Source of the DNA: Dehalococcoidia bacterium
GTDB taxonomy: Bacteria; Chloroflexota; Dehalococcoidia; SZUA-161
DNA length: 7,611 bases
NCBI GenBank assembly: GCA_020344295.1
Contig: CP070819.1
Span: 1,989,505 to 1,997,115 of the forward strand
Direction: 5' to 3'
The notes under the pieces are model-generated. The model saw only the letters and a program-made list of their open reading frames with translations. It was not told the origin of the DNA and searched no databases. The position numbers and the translations under genes are program-made. Shown here piece after piece: positions 5,622-7,611 of this stretch; the stretch's first letter is position 1, and each line of letters opens with the position of its first letter.

Positions 5622-7217
5622 CTAAAGCGGAATCAGGGAATGTTTCCGCCACGGCCTCGATGGTTCCAGCTTCTTAGACAGCCTCTTCAAGGTATTGATC
5701 AGGACTGGCCGCGTCTGTCTGGGATCGATAATGTCATCTGTGCCCTGTATGCCCGCTAGGTGATACGGAGAAGCGTATTCATCATGCACTTTCTGCATCA
5801 GCTCCCGGCGCATCTCCTCGGGATTCTCCGCGGTCTCGATCTCCGCTTTATAAAGTGCATCGGCAGCCCTATCGAAGCCCTCCACCCGGATATCCGCTGA
5901 GGGCCAGGCATAGACCGCATCACATCCCATGCGCTCTGTACCCATAACCAAGCGCCCCGCGCCCCAAACCCTTCTGATATAGACTGTAATCTTGGGCACA
6001 GTGGACTCACAGATGGCGAATACCGGCTTGGCTGCATTCCTCTCGAGGCCATCCCTGCTTTGCTCCTGATCCAGACTCGGCAGGAATCCCGGGGTGTCTA
6101 CCAACGTGATCACAGGTATGTTGTAGCAGTCGCAGAACCTGATAAAACGCGCCTGCTTATCCGAGCTGTTCACATCAACACATCCGTCGCCGACGGCCGG
6201 ATTGTTGGCCACGATTCCCACCGACTGGCCCGCCAGGCGTGCGAAACCTATTATCATGTTGGGCGCATACAGCGCCTGCAACTCGAAGAAGTGCCCATTA
6301 TCCACTATGAGAGAGAGCACCTCGTGCATATCATAGGGCTGAGTAACCTCCGTCGGCACCAGATCAAGGAGCTTCTCCTCGGCACGCTTCGGATCATCGC
6401 CGGTTTCAACTACGGGCGGTTTCTCTTTCCAATTGGACGGAAGAAAGGTAAGCAGCTCCCTGCATGCTTCTATTGCCTCCTCATCGCTGTCCACAAGCAA
6501 ATCGTTAGAGCCGGTTATCTCCGAATGCAGCAGTGCTCCTCCGATCTCCTCTTCGGTGACATCGACGAATGTGACTGCCTTCAGGATAGGAGGTGAAGCA
6601 ACGGACATGAAAGCTATGTTCCGGCGCATGATAACGAAGTCAGCCATGATCGGAGAATAGGCTGAGCCGGCATAGCATGGACCCAGCATGAGGCTAATAT
6701 GGGGCACTACGCCCGACATCAGCGGAGGGTAGTACATGAATCCGCCGCCACCGCCGACCGGACTGCCGCGCACCGGCACTTTGAATCCCGACCTGCCGAA
6801 GAGGTCATGGATTCTGATCGCACCCGAATCGACCATTCCCACAAGTGGAATACCCTCCTCCATCGCCTGTTCCATTGCCCGGGCAACTTTGCTGTTCTGG
6901 ATCGTCGATTGCGTACCGGCCAGTACGGTGAAGTCATGCGCATAGGCATAAACATCACGGCCATTAACCTCACCGTAGCCAACAATCACGGAATCCCGTG
7001 GAAGCTCACGGTCATCGATATCGAAGCCGGTCTTCATCGGCTGCGTCCAGATCCCGATCTCCTGGAAGGTTCCCGGATCGAAGAGCTTCTCGATCCGTTC
7101 CCAGGCAGTCAGCTTACCCCTGCCGTGCTGCTTCTCTATATCAGCCGGTCCTCCCCCGGGCTGCAGCTTTCTCCTTCGCTCCTCCAGCTCTTTAACTCTA
7201 TCTCGCATATCTGTCAT
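5622..7217 (-). CDS. Acyl-CoA carboxyltransferase, PccB-like paralog CT2 (glycine-rich insertion)
   Basis: A 531-residue PccB-family carboxyltransferase with both halves: RGKLTAWERIEKLFDPGTF (33-51), SGVVPHISLMLGPC (168-181), GFARLAGQSVGIVANNP (324-340), DVNSSDKQARFIRFCD (348-363), VDTPGFLP (373-380), AWPS (437-440) and a tail with DDIIDPRQTRPVLI (494-507). It keeps the NSS and PGFLP motifs that CT1 has lost, so it is closer to classical PccB there. It differs at SGAIR (131-135) for SGGAR, CYAGSAYSP (181-189) for CAGGAVYSP, and WGAGRLVM (418-425) for FGGAYDVM. Between the first two motifs it is about nine residues longer than CT1, with a flexible run GSPVGGGGGF (151-160) beside the expected acyl-CoA site. 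AGGAGG six bases before the ATG fixes the start. It follows CT3 by 15 bp and is clearly in its operon. The substrate is unknown; it could pair with CT3 or CT1 in a mixed complex. Confidence 0.9.
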   Translation of the reverse strand: MTDMRDRVKELEERRRKLQPGGGPADIEKQHGRGKLTAWERIEKLFDPGTFQEIGIWTQPMKTGFDIDDRELPRDSVIVGYGEVNGRDVYAYAHDFTVLAGTQSTIQNSKVARAMEQAMEEGIPLVGMVDSGAIRIHDLFGRSGFKVPVRGSPVGGGGGFMYYPPLMSGVVPHISLMLGPCYAGSAYSPIMADFVIMRRNIAFMSVASPPILKAVTFVDVTEEEIGGALLHSEITGSNDLLVDSDEEAIEACRELLTFLPSNWKEKPPVVETGDDPKRAEEKLLDLVPTEVTQPYDMHEVLSLIVDNGHFFELQALYAPNMIIGFARLAGQSVGIVANNPAVGDGCVDVNSSDKQARFIRFCDCYNIPVITLVDTPGFLPSLDQEQSRDGLERNAAKPVFAICESTVPKITVYIRRVWGAGRLVMGTERMGCDAVYAWPSADIRVEGFDRAADALYKAEIETAENPEEMRRELMQKVHDEYASPYHLAGIQGTDDIIDPRQTRPVLINTLKRLSKKLEPSRPWRKHSLIPL

Positions 7218-7223
7218 CGTGTT

Positions 7224-7229
7224 CCTCCT
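7224..7229 (-). promoter_or_regulatory. Shine-Dalgarno site of CT2
   Basis: AGGAGG on the minus strand, a perfect match six bases before the CT2 ATG and starting three bases after the CT3 stop codon. Ribosomes finishing CT3 would lie over this site, so CT2 translation is probably coupled to CT3. Confidence 0.8.
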
Positions 7230-7232
7230 AGA

Positions 7233-7611
7233 TCACAATCGTATATTCTCGTGTTTGCGTTCCGGCCTTCCCTCATGCCGCTTCTTCAGAGTGTTGATCG
7301 CCTTAATCAGGAAAGGCCTGGTATCCCGGGGGTCGATGAATTCCTGAGCCCACTCGCGTTCTAATGACTCGAATTTCTGCTGCATCTCGGCAACCCGTTG
7401 CGCCTGTTTCTCTTGCTTGGCTGCCTCATCCTCAATGGCCTGGAATTCTCTCTTGTAGATGAAGGATACTGCACCCTCTGCACCCATCAGCCCGCGCTGC
7501 ACGGTAGGCCAGGCCACGTCCAGGTCGCCCCCCAGCGTTGTGCCTGGCATGGCTAACGGCCCGCCTCCGTAGAGCTTTATTATGGCAATAGTAATCTGCG
7601 GCACGGTTGCC
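7233..7611 (-). CDS. Acyl-CoA carboxyltransferase, PccB-like paralog CT3 (C-terminal part, cut by window edge)
   Basis: The C-terminal 125 residues of a third carboxyltransferase; the frame is open to the window edge, so the 5' part lies outside. The visible sequence begins in the conserved ATVPQITIAI strand, then GGGPLAM (CoA-side oxyanion region), GGDLDVAWPT, a charged helical stretch and FIDPRDTRPFL before the TGA. It is a close paralog of CT1: 95 of 123 aligned residues are identical by hand count, including the unusual MPGTTLGGDLDVAWPTVQRG block and the final KHEN-RL. At DNA level the two differ at many third positions, so the duplication is not recent. A GTG at 7604 could mislead a gene caller into a 123-residue ORF, but it corresponds to an internal Val in CT1. 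CT2 follows 15 bp downstream in the same operon. Confidence 0.9.
   Translation of the reverse strand, partial: ATVPQITIAIIKLYGGGPLAMPGTTLGGDLDVAWPTVQRGLMGAEGAVSFIYKREFQAIEDEAAKQEKQAQRVAEMQQKFESLEREWAQEFIDPRDTRPFLIKAINTLKKRHEGRPERKHENIRL

Noticed and set aside
6699..7364. Plus-strand ORF (221 codons) opposite CT2 and CT3
   Set aside because: It is antisense across two well-supported carboxyltransferases and their intergenic ribosome site, with no domain similarity visible.
7233..7604. CT3 as a complete 123-residue gene from a GTG start
   Set aside because: The GTG matches an internal Val of CT1, and the frame continues upstream to the window edge with matching residues (A-T before V). It is a gene cut by the window.
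1..7611. CRISPR array, tRNA, rRNA or insertion sequence
   Set aside because: No regularly spaced repeats, cloverleaf-like segments, rRNA motifs or transposase frames were seen. Window-wide reading shows ordinary coding DNA with short intergenic gaps.

Overview
This 7.6 kb window is bacterial chromosomal DNA of moderately high GC. It is gene-dense, with clear Shine-Dalgarno sites and sigma70-like promoters. Five of its seven genes belong to biotin-dependent acyl-CoA carboxylase families. The carboxylase is split into a stand-alone biotin carboxylase, a very short stand-alone biotinyl carrier and PccB-type carboxyltransferases. This layout fits anaerobic or archaeal-like acyl-CoA carboxylases; a Chloroflexota (Dehalococcoidia-like) or similar anaerobe is a guess from overall style and no marker gene confirms it.

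Layout. Positions 77-889 (-) encode a LACTB2-like metallo-beta-lactamase-fold hydrolase with a C-terminal winged helix. Positions 936-1922 (-) encode a TerC/Alx-family membrane protein, probably a Mn2+ or other metal exporter, with its own promoter overlapped by an operator-like inverted repeat. A terminator-like hairpin at 2009-2038 separates TerC from the carboxylase operon. That operon (-) runs from the biotinyl carrier (3504-3728) to the biotin carboxylase (2073-3467). A 278-bp divergent control region (3729-4006) holds two opposed predicted promoters and an 11-bp perfect hairpin at the predicted 5' end of the carrier mRNA. Carboxyltransferase CT1 (4007-5548, +) reads away from it. CT1 converges on CT2 (5622-7217, -) across a 15-bp perfect palindrome that looks like a two-way terminator. 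Fifteen bases upstream of CT2 ends a third carboxyltransferase, CT3 (7233 to the window edge, -), of which only the C-terminal 125 residues are visible.

How they fit together. The biotin carboxylase uses ATP and bicarbonate to carboxylate biotin on the carrier lysine, and one or more carboxyltransferases move the carboxyl group to an acyl-CoA. CT1 and CT3 are close paralogs (about 95 of 123 C-terminal residues identical by hand alignment) in inverted orientation around the more distant CT2. CT1 and CT2 both depart from the usual active-site glycines, and all three have a hydrophobic residue where PccB has its specificity aspartate. The substrate is therefore unknown. A mixed CT complex fed by one carrier/carboxylase pair is the most interesting hypothesis here, but it is inference.
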